64,000 nt of DNA from CAKZSB01 sp964573105 (GTDB lineage: Bacteria > Pseudomonadota > Gammaproteobacteria > Granulosicoccales > Granulosicoccaceae), in NCBI GenBank assembly GCA_964573105.1, contig CAZNIS010000005.1:96307-160306 (forward strand), given 5' to 3'. The translations under genes and the position numbers were made by a program. The notes under the pieces were generated by a model, which saw nothing but the letters and a program-made list of their open reading frames with translations, was not told the origin of the DNA and did no database searches. Below are positions 8,947 to 17,609 of the stretch, piece by piece (position 1 is the first letter of the stretch; every line of letters begins with the position of its first letter).

Positions 8947-9084
8947 AGGGTGTTGAAAAACGTCATGAGCGAAGGGCTGAGTAGGCAAATTCGAGCGAAA
9001 AAGCGCAGTTTTTGTTTTATAAATGAGCATTTTGAGGGAGAATTTAACGCCCTCAGCCCGAACGCAATAGTTTTTCAACACCCT
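8947..9084. mobile_element. 138 bp MITE-like element with 15 bp perfect terminal inverted repeats
   Basis: The 317-base gap between the ATPase and arsC genes holds a symmetrical insert. AGGGTGTTGAAAAAC at 8947-8961 is repeated exactly in reverse complement at 9070-9084. The symmetry continues imperfectly inward: GGGCTGAG and AAATTC occur at matching distances from both ends, giving arms of about 40 bases. It has no credible gene of its own. Size, ends and position just before a promoterless-looking arsC fit a miniature inverted-repeat transposable element mobilised by a transposase elsewhere. No clear target-site duplication could be identified, so the true outer boundary may differ by a few bases. 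Alternatively it is a REP-like hairpin. Confidence 0.65.
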
Positions 9085-9138
9085 GCTGGACTAGCGACAG
9101 TTCACATCAATCCCTCATCATCAACCGATAAGCCGCCA

Positions 9139-9489
9139 ATGGCCACGATCTACCACAACCCACGTTGCTCCAAGAGTCGAGCTGCACTGCAATTACTGCA
9201 GGCCTCAGCATTAGAACCGACTGTCATTTACTACCTCGACAACCCGCCCACCGCAGACGAGTTGCGCCATCTTTTGAGTCAGCTTGGAATGCGGCCTGCC
9301 GAGCTGCTCAGACGAGGCGAATCGGTCTACAAATCACTGAATCTGAAAGACTGCCTCGATGACGACGATGCGCTGATCGAGGCGATGGTCAGCAATCCAA
9401 TCCTGATCGAGCGGCCTGTTGTCATCGTCGACGATCAGGCTGTCATCGGTCGACCAACCGAGCGCGTCGTGGAGTTGCTGGAATCTTGA
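9139..9489 (+). CDS. arsC: Arsenate reductase family protein, glutaredoxin-dependent type
   Basis: A 116-residue thioredoxin-fold protein matching plasmid-type ArsC. The active-site cysteine sits in YHNPRCSKSR (Cys10). The three arginines used for arsenate binding have counterparts in PAELLRRGE, LIERPVV and IGRPTE. The NPILIERPVV block is typical. The start is ATG at 9139; the frame is open upstream but runs through the inverted-repeat element, so the longer reading is rejected. Its stop overlaps the wrbA start (TTGA), so arsC-wrbA-DUF2069 are translated together, an order also seen in pseudomonads. No arsR or arsB is present, so a general thiol-redox role is as likely as arsenic resistance. 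Confidence 0.9.
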   Translation: MATIYHNPRCSKSRAALQLLQASALEPTVIYYLDNPPTADELRHLLSQLGMRPAELLRRGESVYKSLNLKDCLDDDDALIEAMVSNPILIERPVVIVDDQAVIGRPTERVVELLES

Positions 9490-10079
9490 CCTCGATCGTG
9501 GTGCTTTATTACTCCAGTGGCGGCAATACGCGGCGCATGGCCAATCAGATCGCACGTGGTGTCGAACAGGTCGACCACTGCGAGGCACTGGTTCGCACCG
9601 TACCGGCGATCCGCACGCACGATGATGACCGCCACATGCCTGAGCCTGATGCTGCGCCCTGGCTAATCGGATCCGAACTGCAGGCAGCCGATGGTCTGAT
9701 CGTTGGCAGCCCCACCCGATTTGGCAACATGGCAGCGCCGCTGAAGGCATTTTTCGACCGCACCAGCGATCTGTGGCTCGCCGGTGCGATGGTAGACAAA
9801 CCCGGCGCGGTGTTTACCTCAAGCTCGACTCAGCACGGGGGTCAGGAGAGCACCTTGCTCAGCATGATGCTGCCGCTGCTGCACCATGGCATGCTGATGG
9901 TCGGCCTGCCCTACACCGAACCCGCGCTGTCTCAGACCACCGCCGGTGGATCGCCGTATGGCGCAGGTCATGTGGCAGGCAGCAAAGACGCCAATCCACT
10001 GGATCGCGATGAAAAAACCTTGTGCACCGCGCTCGGCAAGCGTGTGGCGACAATCGCACGGCAATTGGCGCAACGATGA
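9486..10079 (+). CDS. wrbA: WrbA-family NAD(P)H:quinone oxidoreductase
   Basis: A 197-residue flavodoxin-fold protein that reduces quinones by two electrons using FMN and NAD(P)H, limiting semiquinone and oxidative stress. The FMN phosphate loop is YYSSGGNTRRMA near residue 9. Characteristic WrbA strings are GSPTRFGNMAAPLKAFFD and SSSTQHGGQESTL. The start is TTG at 9486, whose last two bases belong to the arsC stop. Its own stop overlaps the next start as ATGA. The unusual start and the overlap point to translational coupling. Confidence 0.92.
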   Translation: MTSIVVLYYSSGGNTRRMANQIARGVEQVDHCEALVRTVPAIRTHDDDRHMPEPDAAPWLIGSELQAADGLIVGSPTRFGNMAAPLKAFFDRTSDLWLAGAMVDKPGAVFTSSSTQHGGQESTLLSMMLPLLHHGMLMVGLPYTEPALSQTTAGGSPYGAGHVAGSKDANPLDRDEKTLCTALGKRVATIARQLAQR

Positions 10080-10492
10080 CTGACTGGCGCCAAAACATAA
10101 CCCTGTGGCGCTGGATGTCATTGACCGGCCTGTTCGGTACGATGGCGTTCTTGCTGGCCTGGATAATATTTCTCGCACCGCCGACCCAACTGCCACGCTC
10201 AATCGCGCTGGCCATCGCCTTGATTCCGTTGCTGCTGCCAATGCGCGGCATATTGCACGGCAAACCCTACACCCACGCGTGGGCAAGCTTTCTGACCATG
10301 CCCTATTTTGCCTTTGGGGTAGATGCCGCGGTTCACCGCAGCAGCGATAACTGGCTCGGGCTGGTACTGACCGCTCTCAGCCTGCTGATGTTCTGTGGTT
10401 TTATCTTCTATGCGAAGTTTGCCGCCAGAGCTGCGAAGTCAACAGACGAGGTTAATCCAGCGCCAGACAACGACGCACAAACGGGATCGTGA
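10076..10492 (+). CDS. DUF2069 integral membrane protein
   Basis: A 138-residue small inner-membrane protein with four predicted helices: about residues 14-32, 40-57, 68-84 and 92-112. The middle pattern LPMRGILHGKPYTHAWASFL is typical of DUF2069, found downstream of wrbA in many gammaproteobacteria. Function is unknown. The start ATG overlaps the wrbA stop (ATGA). The C-terminal 15 or so residues are polar (STDEVNPAPDND) and their codons overlap the 3' end of hda on the other strand by 41 bases. Confidence 0.85.
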   Translation: MTDWRQNITLWRWMSLTGLFGTMAFLLAWIIFLAPPTQLPRSIALAIALIPLLLPMRGILHGKPYTHAWASFLTMPYFAFGVDAAVHRSSDNWLGLVLTALSLLMFCGFIFYAKFAARAAKSTDEVNPAPDNDAQTGS

Positions 10493-11156
10493 TTCGTCGC
10501 CTGCCGGCCGCCAGCGTCTCGCGATCGAACAGCGGCACCAGGCCCAGCAAAACGCCGACGTCACGACTGTAGCGCTGCATCAGGTAGCGCGCAGCGGCGG
10601 CGTCAAACTGCATACCACGCACCTCTGCCCGCTCTATCAGCGCTGCCAGACAGTCCTCTTCCTGCAACCTTTGCAATTGCATCACCGGCCCCCAACTCAG
10701 TCGCGACACCAGATCAGCCAGTTGCCAGCCACCGGCAGAGGGCGGCGTGGCTGCTGACAACACCAGACGCGTGCCAGAGGCTCGGCTGTCGTTGATGAGA
10801 TTGAACAAAGCGACTTCCCAGCCGGACTGACCAGCGACGCAATCGATATTGTCGAGGCAGATGAGATCGACACCATCCAGCGCCTCAAAGATATCGGCAG
10901 AGACTGTGCCCCCTGTCAGCGACAGGTAAAACGATCGCCGCGGTGTAACAAGTGCAGCGCGGTGACAGGCATTGAGCAAGTGGGTTTTCCCGCAGTTGCT
11001 GCCGCCCCACAGGTAGACCTGCCGTTCGGTGCTGTCAAAGAGATTGCGCAGGATCTCCACTGCCAGCCGGTTTTCACCTGTGTGGAAATTCTCGAAGGAA
11101 AAGTCGCTCTCGCGCTCCAGCGCGAGTGGCGACTGCGGATGACTGGGAATGGTCAA
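10452..11156 (-). CDS. hda: DnaA regulatory inactivator Hda
   Basis: A 234-residue AAA+ protein homologous to the DnaA ATPase domain. With the beta clamp it stimulates hydrolysis of DnaA-ATP and so prevents re-initiation at oriC. An N-terminal clamp-binding-like segment (QSPLALE) is followed by the P-loop GGSNCGKTHLL, the Walker B-type string LICLDNIDCV, and a C-terminal lid helix region. The start is TTG at 11156, overlapping the stop of the DUF2066 gene (TTGA), as is usual for this neighbouring pair in gammaproteobacteria. Length matches family members of 230-250 residues. Confidence 0.92.
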   Translation of the reverse strand: MTIPSHPQSPLALERESDFSFENFHTGENRLAVEILRNLFDSTERQVYLWGGSNCGKTHLLNACHRAALVTPRRSFYLSLTGGTVSADIFEALDGVDLICLDNIDCVAGQSGWEVALFNLINDSRASGTRLVLSAATPPSAGGWQLADLVSRLSWGPVMQLQRLQEEDCLAALIERAEVRGMQFDAAAARYLMQRYSRDVGVLLGLVPLFDRETLAAGRRRITIPFVRRCLALD

Positions 11157-12376
11157 CGCGGGATAAATCGGTAGCTCAGCGCGGTGGGCTCGAAGGAGAC
11201 GCCAGAGGTGTCGTTAGCCAGTGCAAATCGCCGGTTGGCCGACAGTTGCTGTTCAAGAGCGACGATATCCGCACCCGGTACGCGAAACACCACCGAGCGC
11301 GGCTGCACTGTCTCAGGCACGGCCGCGGCGTTGATACCCTGCACCAACTCCAGCACCTGATGGTAGTGCGCGAGCGAGGTGACGTTGTCAATGCGCACGG
11401 CCACACCTGCCGGCACTGCCGGCGCCCCATAGCGAGCCAACGGATCAAGCGCGTTGCCTCCGTTCTGGCTGGCGTCCGAGATCTCGCCAATCACCGTCAC
11501 TAGCGCTTCGTCGAGATTGCTGGTTGTCAGGCGATAGGTATTGTCTGCCGCGCCAGGCCTTGAGTAGCGCCACTCCGACTGCCAGGAGCCACTTGCCAAC
11601 CGAATCAGCGCACCGGTCAAACGCCGGTTGACGCCATAACGCTGTAACGCAAGATCCAGTGCCTGCCGTTGATCAGACAGTACATCCGATGGCTCGAGTG
11701 CGTCGCGATCCGCTTGATCCATACGCGGGAAGACCAATTCCAGGTCACTGGTCGCAGCGAGCTGAACGGCTCGATTCTGAAATTTCACGCCAGTTTTCCC
11801 ACCGATCAGCATCTCAGACCCCTGCTGATCGACCGCGATCAACGCGAGGATACTCTGGTTTTCAGGCTCCACAGGCTCGGCGAACTGTTCGGGTGCGAGC
11901 TTGGCTTGAATCAACTCGGCGAGTTCGGCCGGAAAAGTGACGGTCAGCAGGCTGGGCGTGGCGTCCGGCTCTCGCGCCTTGACCGTTGCCAGGCCGGTGC
12001 GCGCGATGTCATCGGGGCTTGCCCGGCCATAGCGAAAGCTTTGCACGTAATCACCGGCAGATCGCACCACACCGCGCCTCTCGCTGTCAGGCACCGCATC
12101 CACCGGCAGCACGTTGCGAATCAGAGAATCGAGCGCCAGGCGATAGGCAAGATTGCGCTCACCACTGCCCTGATCGGCCACCAGCACGCGGGCGTTAAGT
12201 GATCCCTGCGCCAATACCGGCGCGACCGACAGACCGGCCAATGCAAAGGCGGTGGCGAGAAAGGCGATACATCGGCGGCAACGTCTTGCCCATGCGTTTG
12301 GCGTCGTGGCCGCGCGCACGTGCCGCAGTATTGACCGGTCACTCCTGTGAGACGACCAACAGAGAGTTGTATTCAT
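11153..12376 (-). CDS. DUF2066 exported protein
   Basis: A 407-residue protein of the DUF2066 family, which lies between hda and purM in gammaproteobacteria. The start is ATG at 12376. A signal peptide is visible: an arginine-rich N-region, then FLATAFALAGLSVAPVLAQG. The mature part has the family pattern of an N-terminal domain (RNLAYRLALDSLIRNVLPVD) and a C-terminal lipid-binding-like repeat (YGAPAVPAGVAVRIDNVTSL, then a block ending ALSYRFIPR). Function is not established. It overlaps hda at its stop and is divergent from purM, sharing a 148-base intergenic region. Confidence 0.85.
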   Translation of the reverse strand: MNTTLCWSSHRSDRSILRHVRAATTPNAWARRCRRCIAFLATAFALAGLSVAPVLAQGSLNARVLVADQGSGERNLAYRLALDSLIRNVLPVDAVPDSERRGVVRSAGDYVQSFRYGRASPDDIARTGLATVKAREPDATPSLLTVTFPAELAELIQAKLAPEQFAEPVEPENQSILALIAVDQQGSEMLIGGKTGVKFQNRAVQLAATSDLELVFPRMDQADRDALEPSDVLSDQRQALDLALQRYGVNRRLTGALIRLASGSWQSEWRYSRPGAADNTYRLTTSNLDEALVTVIGEISDASQNGGNALDPLARYGAPAVPAGVAVRIDNVTSLAHYHQVLELVQGINAAAVPETVQPRSVVFRVPGADIVALEQQLSANRRFALANDTSGVSFEPTALSYRFIPR

Positions 12377-12524
12377 AGCCAGTTTCAACCATTCACCGTT
12401 CAGAACCATCGAGACGCCACGCTTTCCACAACCTGCCATTGTACCGCACAATGAAAGTGGCAATCTCACCGCTGCAGACCTGCAACGTGTACACTCTCCG
12501 GCCCGCCAACCAACGCTATGCTGT

Positions 12525-13571
12525 ATGACTACCGCCAGCAAAGAACCGATGGACTACCGCAGCGCCGGTGTCGATATTGACGCAGGCGAACGCCTGGTCA
12601 ACACAATCAAACCCGACATCGCTCGCACCCTGCGCCCGGGCGTTCTGGGTGGCATTGGCGGATTTGGCGGGCTGTTCGAAATGCCTGCCGGTTACCGGCA
12701 ACCTGTTCTGGTATCGGGCACCGATGGCGTTGGCACCAAACTGATGCTGGCCGAGTTGATGGATGACCACAGCACCATTGGCGTCGACCTCGTGGCCATG
12801 TGCGTCAATGACATCCTGGTCTGTGGCGCCGAGCCGTTGTTCTTCCTTGACTACTACGCCACTGGCAAGCTCTCGGTCGACAAATCCGCTGCAATAATCG
12901 CTGGCATCGCCGATGGCTGTGTTCAGGCAGGTGCGGCGCTGATCGGCGGCGAGACAGCAGAAATGCCCGGCCTGTACAGTGCCGACGAATATGACCTCGC
13001 GGGCTTTGCGGTCGGCGTGGTCGAAAAGGACGCCATACTGGACAGCAGCAGTGTCAAAGCCGGCGATCAGATTATCGGCCTCGCCTCGTCCGGCTTGCAT
13101 TCGAACGGCTACTCGCTGGCGCGCAAGGTGTTAGAAGTGAGCGGCGCAAAACTTGACCAGGCGATCGCCGACACCACGCTGGGGCAAAGCCTGCTGCAGC
13201 CCACTCGCATCTATGTAAAGTCACTGTTGCAACTCCTGTCGGAGACACCGGTGAAATCGCTCGCCCACATCACCGGCGGCGGCCTGACCGAGAATTTGCC
13301 GCGTGCAATGCCAGAGGGTACTGCCGCCGTGCTTGACACCACCAGCTGGACTCCGGGCGACCTCTTCGACTGGCTGCAGGCGTCCGGCAATATCAGCACC
13401 GCAGAAATGCGTAGAACATTTAACTGCGGCATTGGTATGGCGATTATCGTCGCCCCGCACGATGTCGAACGCAGTCGAAAGCTGCTGGAAGCCTATGGCG
13501 AGACCACCTATCTGATCGGTGAAGTCGTCAGCGCCGACAACACCGGCGATCGCGTGACATTCAGTGGCTGA
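12525..13571 (+). CDS. purM: Phosphoribosylformylglycinamidine cyclo-ligase PurM
   Basis: A 348-residue AIR synthetase, catalysing ATP-dependent ring closure of FGAM in purine synthesis. Signatures are DYRSAGVDIDAG near residue 10, SGTDGVGTKL, the Asp-rich segment VDLVAMCVNDILVCGAEPLFF, and ALIGGETAEMPG. Length fits the family (E. coli PurM 345). Its stop lies inside purN with an 8-base overlap, so the two are an operon. Other start codons exist a few bases upstream, but 12525 gives the expected N-terminus. Confidence 0.97.
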   Translation: MTTASKEPMDYRSAGVDIDAGERLVNTIKPDIARTLRPGVLGGIGGFGGLFEMPAGYRQPVLVSGTDGVGTKLMLAELMDDHSTIGVDLVAMCVNDILVCGAEPLFFLDYYATGKLSVDKSAAIIAGIADGCVQAGAALIGGETAEMPGLYSADEYDLAGFAVGVVEKDAILDSSSVKAGDQIIGLASSGLHSNGYSLARKVLEVSGAKLDQAIADTTLGQSLLQPTRIYVKSLLQLLSETPVKSLAHITGGGLTENLPRAMPEGTAAVLDTTSWTPGDLFDWLQASGNISTAEMRRTFNCGIGMAIIVAPHDVERSRKLLEAYGETTYLIGEVVSADNTGDRVTFSG

Positions 13572-14205
13572 TCAGGCGCGACTCGCCGTATTGATTTCCG
13601 GGCGTGGCAGCAATCTGCAAGCCGTGCATCAAGCCTGCCTGGCCGGCCGGATTGATGCCACGGTGGCGCTGGTTATTTGCAACAATCCCGATGCGGCGGG
13701 TTTGGCCTACTGCGAGCAACACGCGATACCCGCAAAGGTGGTCGACCATCGCAAATTTGCCGATCGCGAGTCATTTGATCAAAAGCTTGCCGATACCCTC
13801 GATGCCGCCCGCCCGACATTGATTTTGCTGGCCGGCTTCATGCGGCTGTTGAGTGCCGGCTTCACCCGCCGATACGAATCGAAGTTGCTGAACATCCATC
13901 CCTCGTTGCTGCCGCGCTACAAAGGGCTGGATACGCATCAGCGGGTGTTGGATGACGGCACTCAATGGCATGGCTGCAGCGTCCACTTTGTCACAGCAGA
14001 GCTGGACGGCGGCCCAATCGTTGCGCGCTCCGCGATTCGCGTGGCCCGGGGAGTCAGCAGCGATGAACTCGCCGCCACTTTGCTGGAACGCGAACATCGG
14101 CTCTACCCGCATGTGGTGGGCGAGTGTATTAACGGAAAGGTTCAGCTGCGAGAAGGAAAAGTAATGTACAAAGGCGAGCAACTGGCGTTCCCGCTTCTGG
14201 TGTAG
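13564..14205 (+). CDS. purN: Phosphoribosylglycinamide formyltransferase PurN
   Basis: A 213-residue GAR transformylase that uses 10-formyl-tetrahydrofolate in the third step of purine synthesis. The phosphate loop LISGRGSNLQA is at residues 10-20. The catalytic Asn and His lie in LNIHPSLLPRYKGL, and the catalytic Asp in VTAELDGGPIV. The start is GTG at 13564, eight bases before the purM stop ends, so translation is coupled. FolE2 at the left of the window contributes to the same folate pool. Confidence 0.97.
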   Translation: MADQARLAVLISGRGSNLQAVHQACLAGRIDATVALVICNNPDAAGLAYCEQHAIPAKVVDHRKFADRESFDQKLADTLDAARPTLILLAGFMRLLSAGFTRRYESKLLNIHPSLLPRYKGLDTHQRVLDDGTQWHGCSVHFVTAELDGGPIVARSAIRVARGVSSDELAATLLEREHRLYPHVVGECINGKVQLREGKVMYKGEQLAFPLLV

Positions 14206-14366
14206 AGAATCAGGGGATGCAGGACAGACACTGTCAGCGGCCTATTGATGCAGGAGACAGGAACAGGTTCAACCGCCGTCAAGCCGGCAACGACACGCCC
14301 GCTTGAACAACCACTGGCCTATTCAGTCAGATAAATAATGACGTTCAACAGCCCAACGCATTGCCC

Positions 14367-15104
14367 ATGACTCAGCTGCGCCATGCAATTGCTTCGCTGC
14401 TCGCGCTGCTGGTGTTGTGCCCGGTGCTGGCCGCCGAATCACTGACACCGTTTGAAATCCGCTTCAAAGCGGAAACAGAGTACCTGAGCGTGGGTACCGC
14501 AACCCTCGCGCTGACCCGCTTCAATGACTCTGTTTTCAAACTACAGTTGGAAACCGAGCCGGCCGGGTATCTGAAATTCAGCGGTAAGGGCATTGTGATA
14601 GAAACGGCGCACCTGGCATCGGCAGCGGCCCCTTTTGCCGCCTTCCGCTACGAGTACTTCCTGCACGGCAGTAAAAAGAAAAGTTACACGGCGCAGATCG
14701 ATCACGAGCGACGTATCGTTCGCATCAACCAGCAAAGCAATACACGCGAGCTCAACTACGACGGCGACATACGAGACCGGCTATCGATCACGCTCGAGAT
14801 GATCGACCTGCTCTCCAGACAACCCAATGCCGAGACGATCGAGTTCAACGTGCTGGATGGCGGCAAACTGCGCACCATGAGTTACGTCAATGAGGGGCGT
14901 CACCAGATCGATACTCCACTCGGGACATTCTCCGCGATCAGGCTTAAACGCCAGCGCACCGGCAGCAATCGGGTCACCACCACCTGGTTTGCCGAACTGG
15001 AGCACAATGGCAAATCTCAGCTCATGCCAATACGCATCGAGCAGCATAAAAAGGGCAAGCTGTCACTGCGGCTGACTGCGACAAAACTGTCTATGCTTGA
15101 ATAG
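14367..15104 (+). CDS. DUF3108 exported protein
   Basis: A 245-residue protein of the DUF3108 family, commonly found just after purN in gammaproteobacteria. The start is ATG at 14367 (a TTG six bases upstream is possible). The signal peptide LRHAIASLLALLVLCPVLAA is clear, with cleavage after about residue 23. The mature protein is predicted to be all-beta and periplasmic, with the family strings GTATLALTRFND and a terminal IRLKRQRTGSNRVTTTWFA block. The function of the family is unknown. The 161 bases between it and purN hold no recognisable terminator. Confidence 0.82.
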   Translation: MTQLRHAIASLLALLVLCPVLAAESLTPFEIRFKAETEYLSVGTATLALTRFNDSVFKLQLETEPAGYLKFSGKGIVIETAHLASAAAPFAAFRYEYFLHGSKKKSYTAQIDHERRIVRINQQSNTRELNYDGDIRDRLSITLEMIDLLSRQPNAETIEFNVLDGGKLRTMSYVNEGRHQIDTPLGTFSAIRLKRQRTGSNRVTTTWFAELEHNGKSQLMPIRIEQHKKGKLSLRLTATKLSMLE

Positions 15105-15205
15105 GCAAGCGGGATACAGCATATTGGTAACCGGGCACCGCCACGAATCGTGCGATCCGGCAACCATTCGACAACCCCCGTTTTTTCGCGGTGCGCCTGA
15201 CTGGA

Positions 15206-15880
15206 ATGACAAACTTGAGAGCAGCTCTCGCAACAGCCGCCGTAGCATCACTCGTGCTGGCTGGCCTATTCATCTGGTGGTTTCAGCCCTCCTGGCCAAT
15301 CGCACTGGCCTATGTGGTTTTTTCGCTCATCGCACTGCTGGCCGTGCCGCTGTCCTATCGCTGGTTCGGTTATCATGACTACGATGTCATTACAGATTTA
15401 CACGCGCGCGAGCAACGCGAACACGACGAGATGCTCGATCGCCTGCAACGCCTGGAACGCGACCTGGGTTCGCTTGGCAATAAACGTGGCGAGGGACAGG
15501 CACAATCGCTGGTTGACCTGTTGAACGATTTTCACGAAGTCATCGAAAACCGTTTTCCCGGCAAACAACTCAGCGCGTCGAGCTACCTTGGCGCTGCCAG
15601 GCGCGTGCAAAATCAGGCCATTCAGAATCTGTCGGATATGGTCGGCGTGGGTCACAGCCTGGCAAGCCTGCAGCGCCAACACTCAACTGATACCGACACC
15701 ATGCGCACCCAGGAGCAGCGCATCACCCAATTAATCGACGACAATGAAAGGCTGTTTCAAGCACTGGTAGACACTTCAGTGGAAGTGGCCAACATCCAGG
15801 AGATTGGCGAGTTCGAGCGAACCGAGACACTGGCTCGCCTGAAGGACCTGTCAATCATCGCGCGACAGCAGGGAACATAA
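15206..15880 (+). CDS. Membrane protein with cytoplasmic coiled coil, first gene of the vWA operon
   Basis: A 224-residue protein I cannot assign to a named family. Two transmembrane helices (about residues 4-25 and 28-53) form a hairpin. A long polar, mostly helical region follows, with heptad-like stretches (LHAREQREHDEMLDRLQRLE at about 65-90, and about 150-220), probably a cytoplasmic coiled coil. An in-frame GTG 15 bases upstream is an alternative start. The next gene begins in its stop (TAATG), so it is co-translated with a substrate-binding/vWA lipoprotein. The layout suggests a membrane scaffold for that lipoprotein, but this is inference. Confidence 0.75.
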   Translation: MTNLRAALATAAVASLVLAGLFIWWFQPSWPIALAYVVFSLIALLAVPLSYRWFGYHDYDVITDLHAREQREHDEMLDRLQRLERDLGSLGNKRGEGQAQSLVDLLNDFHEVIENRFPGKQLSASSYLGAARRVQNQAIQNLSDMVGVGHSLASLQRQHSTDTDTMRTQEQRITQLIDDNERLFQALVDTSVEVANIQEIGEFERTETLARLKDLSIIARQQGT

Positions 15881-17598
15881 TGAAATTAGTTTTCTCACCC
15901 CGTCCACGCTGGCAGAAAAAACGTCACCGAGCCCGACAGGCGTTCACCATCGGCATACTGTCGTTGATGAGCGTTTTGCTGAGTGCGTGCGGGCCTGGTG
16001 AAATTGACAATCGCGACGCCGCCGTCGAGCGCCTGACCGAACTTGTCAACGACACCATCAAGCCTGCGCGTCGCGAGAACAGCTATCGCGCCAATATCGA
16101 ACTGACCAATACCAACCTGCTCTCGCTATTGCCCGAGATCAGCGAATATCCAGTCAAGCTAGACGCCAGAGACAGCCGCTCGGTAGAGGCTGTCGAGATA
16201 TTTACCTCGTCTGAAAAATCGGGCCAGGGTCGTGACGGTTTCTATCTGGAGATGGCGGAGCTATTTAATCGTCAGCAGAACAAGATAGGCAATGGCAAGA
16301 TTGCACAGGTGGCTATTCGCAAAATTGCATCGGGCGTAGGCGCGCAATTTATTCTCGCGCAACGAGAAGTCCCAGACGCATTTTCCCCGAGTAACCGCCT
16401 GTGGGGCGACATGCTTATCGCTCAGGGCATAGACCTGACCACTATCTCGGAACGCACCGCACCCAACACAGCCGGTGTGATCGTGCGATCCTCGAAAAAG
16501 GATGAAATCACCACCAACGGCAGTCTGGATATTCAAAAGCTACTCACAGCGGTGACGAGTGGCGATTTTGCGATGGGCTATACCAACCCGTACCAATCAA
16601 GTACCGGACTTAACTTCCTGTTGACGATACTCAACGCCTTTGCCGATGGCGATGAAAAACAGTTTCTGGCACCCGATGTCGCCAGCGCATTCGAAGCATT
16701 TCAAACCGGCGTACCCTTCGTTGCGCAAACTACACTGCAGATGCGCGACGCCGCGGTCAACAGCGGTGTGCTGGACGCTCTGGTGATGGAGCACCAGTCG
16801 TGGGTCAATGTAAAGGGCATGGGCGACTACGAGTTTATTCCCTTTGGCGTGCGGCACGACAGCCCGCTATACGCGACCAGCGAGGCAGACCAGGGCGAAC
16901 GCGAAGTGTTGCGTTTGTTCGCAGACTTCATCGAATCGAATCAGAGAAAGGTTAGCGAGTATGGCTTTGGCAGACAGGCCGACTACGACAACGCCTACAG
17001 CATCGATAACGGCGCGGTGATATTGAGTGCCCAAAAACTGTGGAAAGAGAAGAAATCCGGCGGCCGACCGATTGCCGCTGTCTTCGTTGCCGACGTATCG
17101 GGATCCATGGACGGCACGCGGATAAAAAATCTCAAACGCGCGCTGAAGGAATCCTCCGATTTAATCAGCACGACCAACGCTATCGGTCTGGTCAGCTACA
17201 ACGACAATGTCAATGTCGATCTTTTCATTCGCCCTTTCAACGTTCAGCAGAAATCCCTTTTTATCGGGGCCGTGGAACGATTGTCTGCCGGCGGCGGCAC
17301 GGCGACCAACAATGCCGTGTTGACTGCAGCACAGGAATTATTGCGCTTTGCCAAAGATCACCCTGATCACAAGCTGGTGATTTTCGTTTTATCTGACGGC
17401 GATACCAACAAGGGCCTTGAATACGACAGTGTGTCGAGCGTGATGGAATGGGTCGGGATTCCTATTCACTCGATCGCCTACGAATTGTCTTCCGATCACC
17501 TCAAAGCCATGGCGAGCCTCGCCGAAGGCGCCTATATCGAATCGAGCGCCGAATCGGCCTCTTTTCGAATCGGCAATTTGCTCAACGCTGAAATGTAG
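15880..17598 (+). CDS. Lipoprotein with substrate-binding-like region and C-terminal vWA domain
   Basis: A 572-residue exported lipoprotein. A basic N-region and hydrophobic stretch lead to the lipobox LLSAC (Cys37). Residues ~90-380 resemble a periplasmic binding protein (segments LLTAVTSGDFAMGYTNPYQS and LVMEHQSWVNVKG). Residues ~395-570 are a von Willebrand A domain with a complete metal-ion site: DVSGSMDG (Asp405), the Thr in GGGTATNNA, and the Asp in LSDGDTNKG. This architecture is widespread and is often filed as 'substrate-binding and VWA domain-containing protein'. It is frequently found with TelA/XpaC-type genes, which here lie 22 kb away. It has a good ribosome site (AGGGA) and overlaps the preceding stop. 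The ligand is unknown. Confidence 0.88.
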   Translation: MKLVFSPRPRWQKKRHRARQAFTIGILSLMSVLLSACGPGEIDNRDAAVERLTELVNDTIKPARRENSYRANIELTNTNLLSLLPEISEYPVKLDARDSRSVEAVEIFTSSEKSGQGRDGFYLEMAELFNRQQNKIGNGKIAQVAIRKIASGVGAQFILAQREVPDAFSPSNRLWGDMLIAQGIDLTTISERTAPNTAGVIVRSSKKDEITTNGSLDIQKLLTAVTSGDFAMGYTNPYQSSTGLNFLLTILNAFADGDEKQFLAPDVASAFEAFQTGVPFVAQTTLQMRDAAVNSGVLDALVMEHQSWVNVKGMGDYEFIPFGVRHDSPLYATSEADQGEREVLRLFADFIESNQRKVSEYGFGRQADYDNAYSIDNGAVILSAQKLWKEKKSGGRPIAAVFVADVSGSMDGTRIKNLKRALKESSDLISTTNAIGLVSYNDNVNVDLFIRPFNVQQKSLFIGAVERLSAGGGTATNNAVLTAAQELLRFAKDHPDHKLVIFVLSDGDTNKGLEYDSVSSVMEWVGIPIHSIAYELSSDHLKAMASLAEGAYIESSAESASFRIGNLLNAEM

Positions 17599-17609
17599 AC
17601 GAGAACGCC

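Noticed and set aside
8761..9138. A 126-codon N-terminal extension of arsC in frame.
   Set aside because: It runs through the end of the secretion ATPase gene and the inverted-repeat element; ArsC homologues start at the ATG at 9139.
9139..9489. Arsenic resistance operon.
   Set aside because: No arsR, arsB or acr3 beside it; the arsC-wrbA-DUF2069-hda order is a housekeeping arrangement.
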